Shown: in pieces, positions 15,667 through 24,762 of the stretch
How positions within the stretch are numbered: position 1 is the stretch's first letter
How the letters are laid out: every line of letters starts with the position of its first letter
NCBI GenBank assembly: GCA_023388175.1
Contig: JAEWGT010000002.1
Coordinates: 138,227 to 202,226, forward strand
Source of the DNA: Pseudomonadota bacterium
GTDB lineage: Bacteria > Pseudomonadota > Alphaproteobacteria > Rhizobiales > Devosiaceae
Direction of reading: 5' to 3'
Length of the DNA: 64,000 bases
Notes under the pieces: model-generated
Told to the model about the DNA's origin: nothing
The model's database searches: none
The model's input: only the letters and a program-made list of their open reading frames with translations
Made by a program: the position numbers and the translations under genes

Positions 15667-18600
15667 CTAGTCCAGCCGCACCAAGAGGTCCTTGGCATCG
15701 ATCTGATCGCCTGGCTTGATCAGCAATTCGGCCACCACGCCGTCCACTTCGGCATGGATTGCCGTTTCCATCTTCATGGCTTCGATCGAGCAGAGCACGT
15801 CGCCAGCCGTCACCTTCTGGCCCTGCGCGACAGCCAGTGTCGAGATAACGCCCGGCATCGGCGCGCCGACCTGTTTCGGGTCGCCCGCAACCGCCTTGGC
15901 GCGCACCTTGACTTCGCCGGCCTTCAGGCGATCCGGCACGGTTATGGTGCGCGGCTGGCCGTTGAGGTCGAAGAAGACGCGCACTTCGCCCTTTTCATTG
16001 GTTTCGGCGCGGCCCTGATAGGTCACCACCAGGGTCTTGCCCTTCTCAATATCCACCAGCAGCTCGTCACCCTCTTCCAGCCCGTAGAAATAGACTGGGG
16101 TCGGCAAGACTTCTGTCGGGCCATAGCGGTCCTGGGTCTTTTCGAAGTCGGAATAGACCTTTGGATACATGAGATACGAGGCCAGCCTGAAATCATCGAC
16201 CGGCGCGCCGATCTCCTCGGAGATTTTCTTGCGTTCGGCTTCGAGGTCCACATCCTTGAGATAGGAGCCGGGACGCTCGCTCATGGGCGTCCTGCCCTTG
16301 AGCACCTTCTTTTGCAGCGCCTCGGGGAACCCGCCGGGGGGCTGGCCCAGATCACCGGCAAAGAAGCCGACAACCGAATCGGGGAAGGCAATATCCTTGC
16401 CCGGGTCTTCCACGTCGCTGCGCTTGAGACCGGCAGAAACCATGGCCAGAGCCATATCGCCGACAACCTTGGAGCTTGGCGTCACCTTCACGATATCGCC
16501 GAACATCTGGTTGACGTCGGCATAGGTCTGGGCAACCTCGTGCCAGCGGGTTTCGAGCCCGAGCGAGCGCGCCTGTTCCTTGAGATTGGTGAACTGGCCA
16601 CCCGGCATTTCGTGAAGATAAACCTCCGAAGCGCCACCCTTGAGATTGCTTTCAAAAGCCGCGTATTGCGTCCGCACCGCTTCCCAGTAGAACGAAATCT
16701 GCCGGATCGCCTTGGCATCGAGCTCGGGATCGCGCTCATCGCCCTCAAGCGCGGCAACCAGCGAGCCCAGCGTCGGCTGCGACGTGGTCGAGGACAGCGC
16801 ATCCATGGCCGCATCGACCGCGTCGACACCCGCTTCCACCGCCGCCAGCACCGTCGCCGCCGAAGCGCCGGACGTATCGTGGGTATGCAGGTGAATGGGC
16901 AGGCCCACTTCTTCCTTCAGCACCGAGACCAGCTTCCTGGCCGCAGCTGGCTTGAGGAGCCCCGCCATATCCTTGATGCCCAGAACATGAGCACCCGCCG
17001 CTTCCAGCTCCTTGGCCAGCCCCACATAATACTTGAGGTCATATTTGGAGCGGTCGGGATCGAAGAGATCGCCGGTATAGCAGATGGCGCCCTCGGCCAC
17101 CTTGCCCTCCTCGATCACCGCATCGATCGAGACGCGCATGTTTTCGACCCAGTTGAGACAGTCGAAAATGCGGAAAATATCGACGCCACCCCGCGCCGCC
17201 TGCTGCACGAAGAACTTGACGACATTGTCGGCATAATTGGTGTAGCCGACGCCATTGGAGCCGCGCAGCAGCATCTGCGTCAGGATATTGGGCGCGCCTT
17301 CGCGCACCTTGGCCAGCCGCTCCCACGGATCTTCATTGAGGAAGCGCATGGAGACGTCGAAGGTCGCGCCACCCCAGCATTCGAGCGAAAACAGGTTGGG
17401 CAGGCCGCGGCTATACGCCTGGGCAATGCGGGTAATGTCGAAGCTGCGCATGCGCGTCGCCAGCAGCGACTGGTGCGCGTCGCGCATGGTCGTATCGGTG
17501 AACAGGACCCGTTCCTGCGCCTTCATCCAGCGTGCCAGCCCTGCCGGTCCATCACGGTCCAGCACCTGCCGGCTGCCCTCCGCCACGCTGAGCGGCGGAA
17601 ATTCGGGCAGAACCGGCGCCGCCGCATCGGCGGGCGGGCGCGGCCGGTCGCGCACTTCGGGATGCCCGTTGACGCTGACATCGGCGATATAGCTCAACAG
17701 CTTGGTCGCCCGGTCCTTGCGCGGCTTGAAATTGAACAGGTCCGGCGTCGTATCGATGAAACGCGTCGTATAGCGGTTCTCGACGAAATCGGGATGGGTG
17801 ATGATGTTTTCGAGGAATGCCAGATTGGTGGCGACGCCGCGAATGCGGAATTCGCGCAGCGCGCGATGCATGCGGGCGATGGCTTCCCCGGCACTCGGGG
17901 CCCAGCAGGTCACCTTTTCCAGCAGCGGATCGTAATAACGGGTGATGATCGCCCCGGCATAGGCGGTGCCACCGTCGAGACGCACGCCAAACCCCGTCGC
18001 GCCGCGATAGGCGGTGATGCGGCCATAATCGGGAATGAAATTCTGCTCGGGGTCCTCGGTGGTCACCCGGCACTGGATGGCATTGCCGTTGAGGCGGATG
18101 TCTTCCTGTTTCGGAACGCCGGATTCCGGCGTGCCGATCACCGCGCCGTCGAGCAGATGGATCTGTGCCTTGACGATGTCGATGCCCGTCACTTCCTCGG
18201 TGACGGTATGTTCCACCTGGATGCGCGGGTTCACTTCGATGAAGTAGAACTTGTCATTGTCGGCATCCATGAGGAATTCCACGGTGCCGGCGCCGCGATA
18301 ATTGGCCGCCTGCCCGAGCCGCACGGCAGCATCTGTCAGATCCTTGCGGACCTTGTCATCGAGATAGGGCGCAGGCGCGCGCTCCACCACTTTCTGGTTG
18401 CGCCGCTGCACCGAGCAGTCGCGCTCGTAAAGATGCACCAGATTGCCGTGATCGTCGCCGATCAGCTGCACTTCCACATGCCGGGCGCGCTCGATCAGCT
18501 TTTCGAGATACATCTCGTCCTTGCCGAAAGCGGCCTTGGCCTCGCGCTTGCCTTCGGAAACTTCGCTCAGCAGCGTCTTTTCGTCCATGATGCGGCGCAT

Positions 18601-19107
18601 GCCGCGCCCGCCACCGCCCCAGGAGGCCTTGAGCATCAGCGGATAGCCGATCTCGGCTGCCAGCTTCTTGATGGTCTCCGGATCGTCCGGCAGCGCCTCG
18701 GTGGCCGGCACGACCGGCACATTGGAGGCAATGGCCATGTTGCGGGCCGCGACCTTATTGCCCAGATCGCGCATGGTCTGGGCGCGCGGGCCGATAAAGG
18801 TGATCCCGGCATCCTCGCAGGCATCGACGAATTCGGGGCTTTCCGACAAGAGGCCATAACCGGGATGGATGGCATCGGCGCCGGAAATCCGGGCGATGCG
18901 GATATATTCCTCGATTTGCAGATAGGCTTCGACCGGCCCCTTGCCCTTGCCGATCAGATAGGCCTCGTCGGCCTTGAACCGGTGCAGCGCCAGCTTGTCT
19001 TCCTCGGCATAGACGGCGACGGTCTTGAGGCCAAGCTCATTGGCCGCGCGAAACACGCGGATGGCGATTTCGCTGCGATTGGCGACGAGAATTTTCTTGA
19101 TGGGCAT
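15667..19107 (-). CDS. pyc: Pyruvate carboxylase
   Basis: A single-chain biotin enzyme of 1146 residues that makes oxaloacetate from pyruvate, bicarbonate and ATP to replenish the TCA cycle. Domains in order: biotin carboxylase (1 to about 460, starting KKILVANRSEIAIRVFRAA), carboxyltransferase with DTTMRDAHQSLLATRMR, the pyruvate carboxylase tetramerisation/allosteric region, and the biotinyl domain with EAMKMET, the biotin-bearing lysine being at about 1112. The ATG at 19107 is the family start; an upstream in-frame ATG adds 19 unrelated residues. It is convergent with the Fic gene, their stops being adjacent. Confidence 0.97.
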   Translation of the reverse strand: MPIKKILVANRSEIAIRVFRAANELGLKTVAVYAEEDKLALHRFKADEAYLIGKGKGPVEAYLQIEEYIRIARISGADAIHPGYGLLSESPEFVDACEDAGITFIGPRAQTMRDLGNKVAARNMAIASNVPVVPATEALPDDPETIKKLAAEIGYPLMLKASWGGGGRGMRRIMDEKTLLSEVSEGKREAKAAFGKDEMYLEKLIERARHVEVQLIGDDHGNLVHLYERDCSVQRRNQKVVERAPAPYLDDKVRKDLTDAAVRLGQAANYRGAGTVEFLMDADNDKFYFIEVNPRIQVEHTVTEEVTGIDIVKAQIHLLDGAVIGTPESGVPKQEDIRLNGNAIQCRVTTEDPEQNFIPDYGRITAYRGATGFGVRLDGGTAYAGAIITRYYDPLLEKVTCWAPSAGEAIARMHRALREFRIRGVATNLAFLENIITHPDFVENRYTTRFIDTTPDLFNFKPRKDRATKLLSYIADVSVNGHPEVRDRPRPPADAAAPVLPEFPPLSVAEGSRQVLDRDGPAGLARWMKAQERVLFTDTTMRDAHQSLLATRMRSFDITRIAQAYSRGLPNLFSLECWGGATFDVSMRFLNEDPWERLAKVREGAPNILTQMLLRGSNGVGYTNYADNVVKFFVQQAARGGVDIFRIFDCLNWVENMRVSIDAVIEEGKVAEGAICYTGDLFDPDRSKYDLKYYVGLAKELEAAGAHVLGIKDMAGLLKPAAARKLVSVLKEEVGLPIHLHTHDTSGASAATVLAAVEAGVDAVDAAMDALSSTTSQPTLGSLVAALEGDERDPELDAKAIRQISFYWEAVRTQYAAFESNLKGGASEVYLHEMPGGQFTNLKEQARSLGLETRWHEVAQTYADVNQMFGDIVKVTPSSKVVGDMALAMVSAGLKRSDVEDPGKDIAFPDSVVGFFAGDLGQPPGGFPEALQKKVLKGRTPMSERPGSYLKDVDLEAERKKISEEIGAPVDDFRLASYLMYPKVYSDFEKTQDRYGPTEVLPTPVYFYGLEEGDELLVDIEKGKTLVVTYQGRAETNEKGEVRVFFDLNGQPRTITVPDRLKAGEVKVRAKAVAGDPKQVGAPMPGVISTLAVAQGQKVTAGDVLCSIEAMKMETAIHAEVDGVVAELLIKPGDQIDAKDLLVRLD

Positions 19108-19212
19108 CGATTTAAATTCCGAGCAGAAGGGGTCGAGGGCCGTGAACGCGGCCCGGCTCAGCACATCGACGGAAAGGCGGTCGCCCGCCCAACCGCCGAA
19201 AAAGTCCAGTCT

Positions 19213-19644
19213 CTATTTCTGGCCGAGATACCCGGCCAGATGGCTCATGTCATAGCCGGCCTCTGCCGCCTGCGCGATAATGTCCTCGGCCGGCTCCTCG
19301 CCGGCCTGGCTCAGCGCCCAGAGCGTGGTCGAACGCGTGCCCGACCGGCAGAAACAGAAGACCTTGCCGTCGCTCCCCTCGAGCACGGCTTTGGTCCGGG
19401 CCACGAGATCGGGATTAACCCCCTCCCGGCCCAGCGGAATGGCATGATAGGTGAGGCCCGCGGCCTTGGCTGCCGCTTCGATCTCGGCGCCGGCCGGCTG
19501 GTCGGGAGATTCCCCGTCGGGCCGGTTGTTGACGATGGCGACAAAGCCGAGCTCTTTGAGCGTTGCCACATCTTCCGGTCTGATCTGTCCAGAAACGCTG
19601 ACGTGGTCGTTGATCCGCTTCAAATCCAAGGCGCTGCTCCCCAT
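19213..19644 (-). CDS. TIGR01244 family phosphatase/sulfurtransferase-like protein
   Basis: A 143-residue protein of the DSP/rhodanese-like TIGR01244 family, the domain fused in other bacteria to a metallo-beta-lactamase (Blh). The segment KRINDHVSVSGQIRPEDVATLKELGF is followed by VFCFCRSGTRSTTLWALSQ, in which C-R-S-G-T-R is a phosphatase-type P-loop. In persulfide dioxygenase contexts these proteins are linked to sulfide detoxification; that role is not shown here. The gene is upstream of and collinear with pyc. Confidence 0.82.
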   Translation of the reverse strand: MGSSALDLKRINDHVSVSGQIRPEDVATLKELGFVAIVNNRPDGESPDQPAGAEIEAAAKAAGLTYHAIPLGREGVNPDLVARTKAVLEGSDGKVFCFCRSGTRSTTLWALSQAGEEPAEDIIAQAAEAGYDMSHLAGYLGQK

Positions 19645-19762
19645 GCCGAGTTTGGCGTTGCGGTCCCGTTATAGCCAGCCGCATCGCTTTGACGCAACTG
19701 CCCCTGGCGCAAAGCTGTCATCAGACTGTCGCCTTAGGCAGAATGTCTATACTGCCGAAGGC

Positions 19763-21277
19763 TCATGCGGCGCGCGCCGTTTTCCGGCGCGACAATGGCA
19801 TCGGGCGCCCCAGATAAAAGCCCTGCAGGCCGGTACAGCCAGCCTTGGTCAGGAATTCCAGTTGCTCGGCGGTCTCCACGCCCTCGGCAATCACCTCGAC
19901 CGGAAGCGAACGGGCGATCTTGCAGATGGCGCCGATGATCATCGCGTCGATCCGGCTATGGGTGGCATTGGCAACATAGGTGCGGTCGATCTTGATGATA
20001 TCGAAATCGAAACTCCGCAGATATTGAAGGCTCGCATAGCCTGCGCCGAAATCATCTATGGCTACGCGCACGCCCAGCGCCCGCAATGCCTTGAGATTGT
20101 CCTTGGCAGGGCGGTCGCCATCGAGCGGCACCGTTTCGGTAACCTCGACGATGAGGCGGCTGGCCGGGGTGCCGGTTTCCTCCAGAATGGCCGAAACCGT
20201 GCGGGCAAAATCGGCATTGCGCAACTGCACCGGCGAGACATTGACCGATACGGCCCCGCTGCCCAGGGCCGGCAGGTCCAGCAAGGCGCGCCGCAGCACC
20301 CAGCTGCCCAGCTTTTCGATCAGTTCGCTTTCCTCGGCGATGGGAATGAATTGTATAGGCGGGATCATGCCGCGCACCTTGTGGCGCCAGCGCACCAGCG
20401 CTTCGTGTGACCGCGCCTGCCCGCCGCCCGACGCGTGGACGGGCTGGTAATGCACTTCCAGCTCATCGAGCAGCAATGCCGCCCGCAATTCGCGTTCGAT
20501 GAAGCGCCGATGGCGCTCGTCGGCCAGCATGTCCACGTCGAACGGAACCACTGCATGCCGCCCGGACCGCTTGGCCTTGTACAGCGCCAGATCGGCCTTT
20601 GAAATCAGGTCGGCGACTTCCGTCGAATCCTTCGGCGCCAGCGCGATGCCGATTGACGCACTGATCCGCATCGGGCGGCCGCTGATCGCTACCGGTTCCT
20701 GAAGCTGGGCAAGCAGGGCTTCGCCCAGCCGGCGCAGGCCCGGCTTGTTGTCATGGTCAAGGATCATGACGCCGAACTCATCGCCGCCCAGCCGCCCCAC
20801 CAGCGCGCCCGGCACGGCCTGTTCGATAATGCGCACCAGATGCACCAGCGCCGCATCGCCTGCCGCGTGACCCCAGGAATCGTTGAGGGTTTTCAGATTA
20901 TCGAGATCGAGATGCATATAACCCACGGCCCGTTCGGACCTGTGATGCACCTCTGCGCCCAGCGCCTCCAGGAAATAGGAGCGGGAAAAAACACCCGTCA
21001 GCGCATCACGATGGGCAGCGGCCTTTGCAGCCTCCGAGCGGATCTGCACATCGGCGAGCCGGCCCGAGAGCCAGCGATGGCCCGCCCACAGCAACAGACC
21101 GAAGGCCAAAAGCCCGGGAACAGACGCCAGCGGCAGCCAGATTTCGAGCATGGCCGGATCATCGACCACGACGCTGACGCCGCGGACCGCTGCCAGATAG
21201 ACAATCACCAGAGCAATGCCGAACGCCAGGTTACGGTATCCGTGCAGGATATTGTCGAGATGATCGTCCCGGCGCAT
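19763..21277 (-). CDS. GGDEF-EAL bifunctional c-di-GMP protein
   Basis: A 504-residue protein with two N-terminal membrane helices (about 15-35 and 45-68), a GGDEF domain (about 85-245) and an EAL domain (about 255-495). The cyclase loop RLGGDEFG is intact but there is no RxxD inhibitory site before it. The phosphodiesterase domain keeps HEALVRW, VNVSPVQL, VEVTET, AIDDFGAGYAS, IIKIDR and EGVET, so all metal and catalytic residues appear present. Both activities are possible; the net direction cannot be predicted. Confidence 0.93.
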   Translation of the reverse strand: MRRDDHLDNILHGYRNLAFGIALVIVYLAAVRGVSVVVDDPAMLEIWLPLASVPGLLAFGLLLWAGHRWLSGRLADVQIRSEAAKAAAHRDALTGVFSRSYFLEALGAEVHHRSERAVGYMHLDLDNLKTLNDSWGHAAGDAALVHLVRIIEQAVPGALVGRLGGDEFGVMILDHDNKPGLRRLGEALLAQLQEPVAISGRPMRISASIGIALAPKDSTEVADLISKADLALYKAKRSGRHAVVPFDVDMLADERHRRFIERELRAALLLDELEVHYQPVHASGGGQARSHEALVRWRHKVRGMIPPIQFIPIAEESELIEKLGSWVLRRALLDLPALGSGAVSVNVSPVQLRNADFARTVSAILEETGTPASRLIVEVTETVPLDGDRPAKDNLKALRALGVRVAIDDFGAGYASLQYLRSFDFDIIKIDRTYVANATHSRIDAMIIGAICKIARSLPVEVIAEGVETAEQLEFLTKAGCTGLQGFYLGRPMPLSRRKTARAA

Positions 21278-21420
21278 GCAGACCCCACTATGCCACCCAG
21301 CTCGGCCGAAAGCTTACGAGCAGCCTGTAAACACTAGGTAAAAACCCTTGTTTTACAGTGCATTAACCCTAGGCGGTGGCGCTGGTCCGCACTCTGTCAG
21401 CGGCATATGACGGTCTTGCG

Positions 21421-21451
21421 ACACCATGGCGGAACTGTTCCGCCATGGTGT
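21421..21451 (-). terminator. Perfect hairpin at the end of the ProVWX operon
   Basis: ACACCATGGCGGAAC and its exact complement form a 15-bp inverted repeat around a single base, directly after the proV stop on the minus strand. No T-run follows, so it may act as an mRNA-protecting or Rho-assisted end rather than a classical terminator. Confidence 0.6.
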
Positions 21452-21459
21452 TCGGGGTC

Positions 21460-22497
21460 TTAATCGCCGACGCCGGGCGTATAGCGCGCCAGCGCCTGGA
21501 TGACGCGCTTTGCCGTCACCCGCCCGATCTGGACCCCTTCGTCATTGGTAACGCCGACCCATTGATGCTCGGCAAAATAGGGCAGCACATCTTCGCAGCG
21601 AGCATTGGCCGGAACCGTATATTCACAGGGATCGAACGTTCCCCGCTCCATGATGGTGCGGACATGGATGGCGCGGGCCTTGTTCACCTCGCGCACGAAT
21701 TCCTCGATATGCTCGTTGGCCGGCTTGAGCACGATATCCTCGGGCTTGCCCTCCTGCTGCACCGCCCCGTCCTTGAGCACGGCGATGCGGTCGGCAATCT
21801 TGAGCGCCTCGTCGAAATCGTGGGTGATGAAGAGGATGGTCTTGCCCAGGCTCTTCTGCAGCTCCATCAACTGGTCCTGCATGCCCGAGCGGATCAGCGG
21901 ATCGAGCGCCGAAAAGGCTTCGTCCATGAGGATGATATCGGTATCGAGCGCCAGCGCCCTTGCAAGGCCGACGCGCTGCTGCTGGCCACCGGACAATTGT
22001 CTCGGCTGGCTCTGCTCGTAGCCGGACAGACCCACCGTGTCGATCCATTTGGCGGCACGCTCCAGCCGTTCGGCCTTGGCCACGCCCTTGACCTCAAGTC
22101 CATAGGCGACATTGTCGATCACCGAGCGGTGCGGCAACAGGCCGAACTTCTGGAACACCATGGCCACGGTATTGCGCCGATAGGTGCGCAGGTCCGGCAG
22201 GCTCATCTTGAGCACGTCATTGCCCTCGACGATAATCTCCCCGGCGGTGGGGTCGATCAGCCGGTTGACATGGCGGATCAACGTCGACTTGCCCGAACCC
22301 GACAGGCCCATGACCACGAAAATCTGGCCCCGGGCGATATCGAGCGAGACATTGTCCAGGCCCACGACATGATTGGTCTCGGCCTGCACTTCGGTCTTGG
22401 ATTTGCCGCTGCGCAGCAATTCCAGCGCCGTCTCGGGACTGTCGCCAAAAATCTTGGTGACGCCCTTCATGCGGATGGCAAAATCAGTGTCACTCAT
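21460..22497 (-). CDS. proV: Glycine betaine/choline/proline ABC transporter, ATP-binding protein
   Basis: A 345-residue QAT-family ATPase that energises uptake of a quaternary amine. It has the Walker A motif GLSGSGKST, signature LSGGQQQRVGLARALA, Walker B IILMDEAFSALDP and the switch histidine in FITHDFDEA. The N-terminal extension (IFGDSPETALELLRSGKSK) and the C-terminal CBS-like part (VGVTNDEGVQIGRVTAKRVIQAL) are typical of ProV/ChoV. The ATG at 22497 lies one base after the permease stop. Ligand specificity (betaine, choline or proline) is not decided by this subunit. Confidence 0.92.
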   Translation of the reverse strand: MSDTDFAIRMKGVTKIFGDSPETALELLRSGKSKTEVQAETNHVVGLDNVSLDIARGQIFVVMGLSGSGKSTLIRHVNRLIDPTAGEIIVEGNDVLKMSLPDLRTYRRNTVAMVFQKFGLLPHRSVIDNVAYGLEVKGVAKAERLERAAKWIDTVGLSGYEQSQPRQLSGGQQQRVGLARALALDTDIILMDEAFSALDPLIRSGMQDQLMELQKSLGKTILFITHDFDEALKIADRIAVLKDGAVQQEGKPEDIVLKPANEHIEEFVREVNKARAIHVRTIMERGTFDPCEYTVPANARCEDVLPYFAEHQWVGVTNDEGVQIGRVTAKRVIQALARYTPGVGD

Positions 22498-22498
22498 T

Positions 22499-23368
22499 TT
22501 AGCGCGCCTCCGCCAGGCCGATGCGAGCCTGCAATTGCTTGCCGAAGCTCTGGGTAATGCGGTCGAAGATGATGGCGAGCACCACGATGCCGAGGCCGGC
22601 AAACAGGCCACGGCTGACTTCCAGCCGGCCGATACCCTGCAACACCTGATAGCCAAGCCCGCCGGCGCCGATCATCGAGGCGATCACCACCATGGCCAGC
22701 GCCATCATCGTCGTCTGGTTGACGCCGGCAAGGATGGTCGGCAGGGCCAGCGGAATCTGCACGCCGAACAGCCGCTGGCTTGGCGTCGTGCCGAAGGAGC
22801 GGCTGGCTTCCATCACCGCCGGATCGACCGAGCGCAGGCCCAGATCGGTGAGCCGCACCAGAGGCGGAGCGGCATAGACGATGGTGGCCAGCAGCGCCGG
22901 AATCTTGCCCGGACCGAAGATCATCACGGCGGGAATGAGATAGACGAAGCTGGGCAGCGTCTGCATCAGGTCGAGAATGGGCGTGATGACCTGGCGGACG
23001 CGGAGCGAGCGGCTCATCCACACACCGATGGGGATGGATGCCACGATCACCGTCAGCGTCGCCGCGATCATCAGCGCCGTCGTTGCCATGGCGTCGCGCC
23101 ACAGGCCCATAACACCGAGGAACAGCAGCGACACCAGGACAAGTGCCGGCAATTTCCAGTTGCGGGTGGCGAGCCATGCCACACCCACGACAATGATGAA
23201 GATCAGCCACCAGGGCGTAGCCACGAGCAGCCGCTCGATGGAATTGAGCAGCATCAGCAACGGATAGGCGGCGGCTTCAAGCTCGCCACCCCAGTTGCGC
23301 ACGACCCAATTGAGGCTGTCATCGATCGCCCGGCGCAGCGGACGCGTATCGATCAGTTCAGGAAACAT
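22499..23368 (-). CDS. proW: Glycine betaine/choline/proline ABC transporter, permease
   Basis: A 289-residue inner-membrane permease with about six or seven helices and the binding-protein-dependent transport EAA loop (VMEASRSFGTTPSQRLFGVQIPLALPTILAG). The motif DLMQTLPSFVYLIPAVMIFG is characteristic of ProW/OpuAB. It lies between proX and proV on the same strand. Confidence 0.92.
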   Translation of the reverse strand: MFPELIDTRPLRRAIDDSLNWVVRNWGGELEAAAYPLLMLLNSIERLLVATPWWLIFIIVVGVAWLATRNWKLPALVLVSLLFLGVMGLWRDAMATTALMIAATLTVIVASIPIGVWMSRSLRVRQVITPILDLMQTLPSFVYLIPAVMIFGPGKIPALLATIVYAAPPLVRLTDLGLRSVDPAVMEASRSFGTTPSQRLFGVQIPLALPTILAGVNQTTMMALAMVVIASMIGAGGLGYQVLQGIGRLEVSRGLFAGLGIVVLAIIFDRITQSFGKQLQARIGLAEAR

Positions 23369-23440
23369 GTTTCAAATTCTCTGAAGAGGGGCGTTCAAAC
23401 CCGAATTCAGCTTCTGCTGGACTGGGGATCGAACGCGGAA

Positions 23441-23466
23441 AACGGCCGGGACGAGGCCCGGCCGTT
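23441..23466 (-). terminator. Intergenic hairpin between proX and proW
   Basis: AACGGCCGGG / CCCGGCCGTT is a perfect 10-bp stem with a 6-base loop and no T-run. Such hairpins after a binding-protein gene commonly stabilise its mRNA segment or attenuate downstream expression. Confidence 0.6.
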
Positions 23467-23486
23467 CATCAAAGGGGTCCAGGACC

Positions 23487-24512
23487 TTAGCTGAGCTCGG
23501 CCAGGACCTTGTCGGCAACCTCGGCGGGAACCCAGTTGGTCCACACATCCTGCTTGGTGCGCAGGAAGTTTTCTGCCGTTTCAGCCGCATCAGCCTGGTT
23601 CTCGTCGCCATAGACCAGCAGTTCACTGATCTCGGCATTGGTCAGGCCAACCTTGGAGAAATACTCAGCCACGACAGGCGCTTTTTCCTGGATCCAGGCC
23701 GCAGCACCAACGACGGCGGGGCTGGAAGGATAGGCGGTCACGCCAGGCGCATCGGTGCAATCGGGATCGGTATTGCAGGCATAAACGTCCGCGAATGTTT
23801 CACCCAGATCGAGCTGCACCGCAGGATACTTGCCCAGAATTGCCGTCGGGCCCCAATAGTAGAACAGGATCGGCTCTTCACGCGTAAAGGCGCGGGCAAT
23901 CGATGCGTCAAGCGCACCGCCCGAACCCGGCGAGAAGATGTTCCAGGTCTCGTCCATGTCATAGGCTTCAAACAAGGCCGAGGTGGAGAGCTCGCAGGCC
24001 CAGCCCGGTGGGCAGGAATAAAGGCGCCCCTTGGACGAATCCTCGGGATCGGCAAACAGGTCCGGCCGCGCGATGACGGCTTCGGCCGTCGTCAGCTCGG
24101 GATGCTCGGCCTGCAGATATTCAGGGATGAACCACCCCTCGACCGTGCCGTCAGTAATGGCGTCGGACAGCTGCACGACGTCGCCCGCTTCGATGCCCTG
24201 GGCCCAGGCATCCTCGATGGCGCTGGTCCAGAGTTCGGGAGCAACGGCGGGCGTGCCCCGGCTCAGCATGGACGAAGAGGTAGGCACGGTATCACCGGTG
24301 ACAATCTCGACTTCGCAGCCAAATCCCTTGTCGAGGATCGTCGCATGGATATGCGCCAGGGCAGCGGCAGAGGGCCAGGTCATTTCGGCAATATCGATCT
24401 TGCGATCGGTGCCGCACACGGCGGCATCATCCTGGGCAATGGCGGGAAGGCTGGTTGCAGAGAACAAGGCAACAGCGATCGCGGCGGCAATGCCACCGGA
24501 TTTCAAAATCAT
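23487..24512 (-). CDS. proX: Glycine betaine/choline ABC transporter, periplasmic binding protein
   Basis: A 341-residue ProX/OpuAC-type binding protein with a signal peptide (cleaved after AIAQ-like site near residue 26). It has the OpuAC features WPSAAALAHIHATIL, the glycine-rich VAPELWTSAIEDAW segment and a Cys-rich loop (YSCPPGWACELS; ACNTDPDC). First gene of the operon with proW and proV. A related second binding protein is encoded just upstream. Confidence 0.9.
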   Translation of the reverse strand: MILKSGGIAAAIAVALFSATSLPAIAQDDAAVCGTDRKIDIAEMTWPSAAALAHIHATILDKGFGCEVEIVTGDTVPTSSSMLSRGTPAVAPELWTSAIEDAWAQGIEAGDVVQLSDAITDGTVEGWFIPEYLQAEHPELTTAEAVIARPDLFADPEDSSKGRLYSCPPGWACELSTSALFEAYDMDETWNIFSPGSGGALDASIARAFTREEPILFYYWGPTAILGKYPAVQLDLGETFADVYACNTDPDCTDAPGVTAYPSSPAVVGAAAWIQEKAPVVAEYFSKVGLTNAEISELLVYGDENQADAAETAENFLRTKQDVWTNWVPAEVADKVLAELS

Positions 24513-24539
24513 CAGGCTAACTCCTGTTATTATGGAATG

Positions 24540-24750
24540 AACCGAACCATAAAGATGGCAGAATTGTGTGTCAAATCTGGCAATATTTGTACAATAACAG
24601 ACAATCTAACCTGCTTTTTCTTGCATGGCCAGACTGCAAAACTGTTCAAATAGACTGATGCCGGAAAACTTCTTGATTGGACAAGAAGCCAGCATGTAGA
24701 AAATTGACTTCTAGACAAGTCAAAAATTCTGGAAAAATTTCTGGAACCAG
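24540..24750. promoter_or_regulatory. AT-rich control region with palindromes upstream of proX
   Basis: This gene-free stretch is much more AT-rich than its neighbours. It contains CTTCTTG-attgga-CAAGAAG (24669-24688) and TTGACTT-ctagac-AAGTCAA (24704-24723), both perfect 7-bp inverted repeats, plus a repeated TTCTGGAA near 24728-24745. They are candidate regulator sites for the transport operon; no regulator gene lies adjacent. Confidence 0.5.
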
Positions 24751-24762
24751 TTGCGGTTCAGC

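Noticed and set aside
15754..19674. A 1306-codon open frame antisense to pyruvate carboxylase
   Set aside because: It mirrors the pyc gene in a GC-rich codon-biased region, has no recognisable domain and would erase a canonical enzyme.
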